Shown here in pieces: positions 63,126 to 64,000 of a stretch of 64,000 nt of DNA. This DNA is from Ctenosaura bakeri (Eukaryota > Chordata > Lepidosauria > Squamata > Iguanidae), in assembly GCA_948474755.1 (NCBI GenBank), contig CAOLHI010002147.1, positions 186,001 to 250,000 on the forward strand, written 5' to 3'. Positions within the stretch are counted from its first letter, which is position 1. Each line of letters starts with the position of its first letter. The translations under genes and the position numbers were made by a program. The notes beneath the pieces are model-generated. The model was not told where the DNA came from and ran no database searches. It worked only from the letters and a program-made list of their open reading frames with translations.

Positions 63126-63735
63126 CTGTGGGGGGAAAAGGAAGAGAGGATGGTAAGTAAGGTAGGAAAGAGTGATGGCAGAAACTATAAAAAACAAAAC
63201 ACCAAGCCTGGGGATAAAAGAGACTTCCACTGAACCAGAATTCACACCACAGAATTATATAATCAGTCTTTGTGTGGCAGCCTTGGTTGGCATAGCTGAC
63301 ATTTTACAGAGTAAAATCACCAAGGCAGTGTGGAGCAAGGGATGGAGCACCGGGATGTAACCACGGAAGGCTTTCCATACATACTTTATGTTCATGTTTA
63401 TGTATAAGTTGAAGGCAGGTTTCGGGGTCAAAATTATGGATTTTGCTATGACCTGCGGATAAGTCGAGGGTCATTCTACACAGAAGGGAAAAAGTCACCC
63501 CACCTCAGGGAGCCAGCTGCCAGGGTTGCTGCCAACACCACCGTTTTTCTGCCCAGGAATTCAAAAAGGCTTTTTGCCATTCTATTCAGAGAAGGGGATG
63601 GTTCTTTTTGTGACATAAGGTACAGTATTAACTCTTATCAAAAAAAGGAATCACCCCCTTCTCTGAGTCAAGTGGCGAGAGGAAAGGGCTTAGTCCATGC
63701 TGGGAGAACCTAAAAGAAGCACAACCCCCCTCTAG

Positions 63736-63909
63736 GGCCATTTCCACACCACACTCTTATCGTGCGATTATTCCACTTTCAACATCCTATGGCACCCTGG
63801 GGTTTGCTGTTTAGGGAGGGGGCGCCTGGCCCCTCGCTAAACTGCAAACCCCACAATGTCACAGGATGTTGAAAGTGGAATAATCACGCTATAAGACCGT
63901 AGTATGGCC
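63736..63909. mobile_element. Harbinger-like MITE, copy 4
   Basis: 174 bp palindrome with GGCCATTTCCACACCACAC and CTTTCAACATCC mirrored; TAG on both sides (63733-63735, 63910-63912). Confidence 0.8.
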
Positions 63910-64000
63910 TAGATGTAAAGCAGGAATTCTTTTACTTATAGGTCTTCTCCCAAGAATATATTGAGTTTCCATGGTTCAGAGTGAAGGGGAGACTTAGGCC

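Noticed and set aside
63126..64000. Search for the upstream DENND4B exon
   Set aside because: No frame resembling the MABP-domain end was seen; the stretch holds a MITE and repeat pieces only.

Overview
This is vertebrate nuclear DNA, most likely from a squamate reptile (lizard or snake). It holds one split gene with GT-AG introns in a dense mix of CR1, L1 and L2-type LINEs, tRNA-derived and 5S-rRNA-derived SINEs with BovB-like tails, Tigger-like and Harbinger-like DNA transposon remnants, and a DIRS retrotransposon. I cannot name the species.

The only host gene I can support is DENND4B on the minus strand. It encodes a DENN-domain guanine nucleotide exchange factor of the Rab10-activating DENND4 family. 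Twenty-five exons run from 63125 (first one visible) down to the stop codon at 3644. A roughly 1.4 kb 3' UTR follows, with an AATAAA signal at 2284-2289. All phases agree across the 24 introns and give 1321 codons plus stop. The promoter and the first exons (roughly 190 residues, including the MABP domain) lie beyond position 64000. Exons 1-10 carry the DENN module, exons 13-14 the PPR-type segment, exons 15-18 a low-complexity linker, exon 19 a Cys-rich motif, and exons 20-25 the conserved C-terminal region.

Layout by position. 1-2.2 kb: region beyond the 3' end, with a foldback repeat, a MITE and a SINE. 2.26-3.79 kb: last exon and 3' UTR. 3.8-11.3 kb: a 7.5 kb intron with a minus-strand L1 and 5S SINEs. 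11.3-34.7 kb: exons 24-9 with short introns full of CR1, L1, L2 and SINE pieces. 35-47.7 kb: introns with nested Tigger-like elements, CR1 and, at 42924-47393, a structurally complete DIRS element inserted in a CR1. 47.7-58.7 kb: exons 6-2 with more Tigger-like elements and a 2 kb CR1. 58.8-63.1 kb: intron 1 with further repeats.

The most notable object is the DIRS element. It keeps inverted terminal repeats and an internal complementary region that is exactly the fusion of its two outer ends, as expected for a circular-intermediate tyrosine-recombinase retrotransposon. Its genes are broken. No second host gene, RNA gene or CRISPR array was seen.
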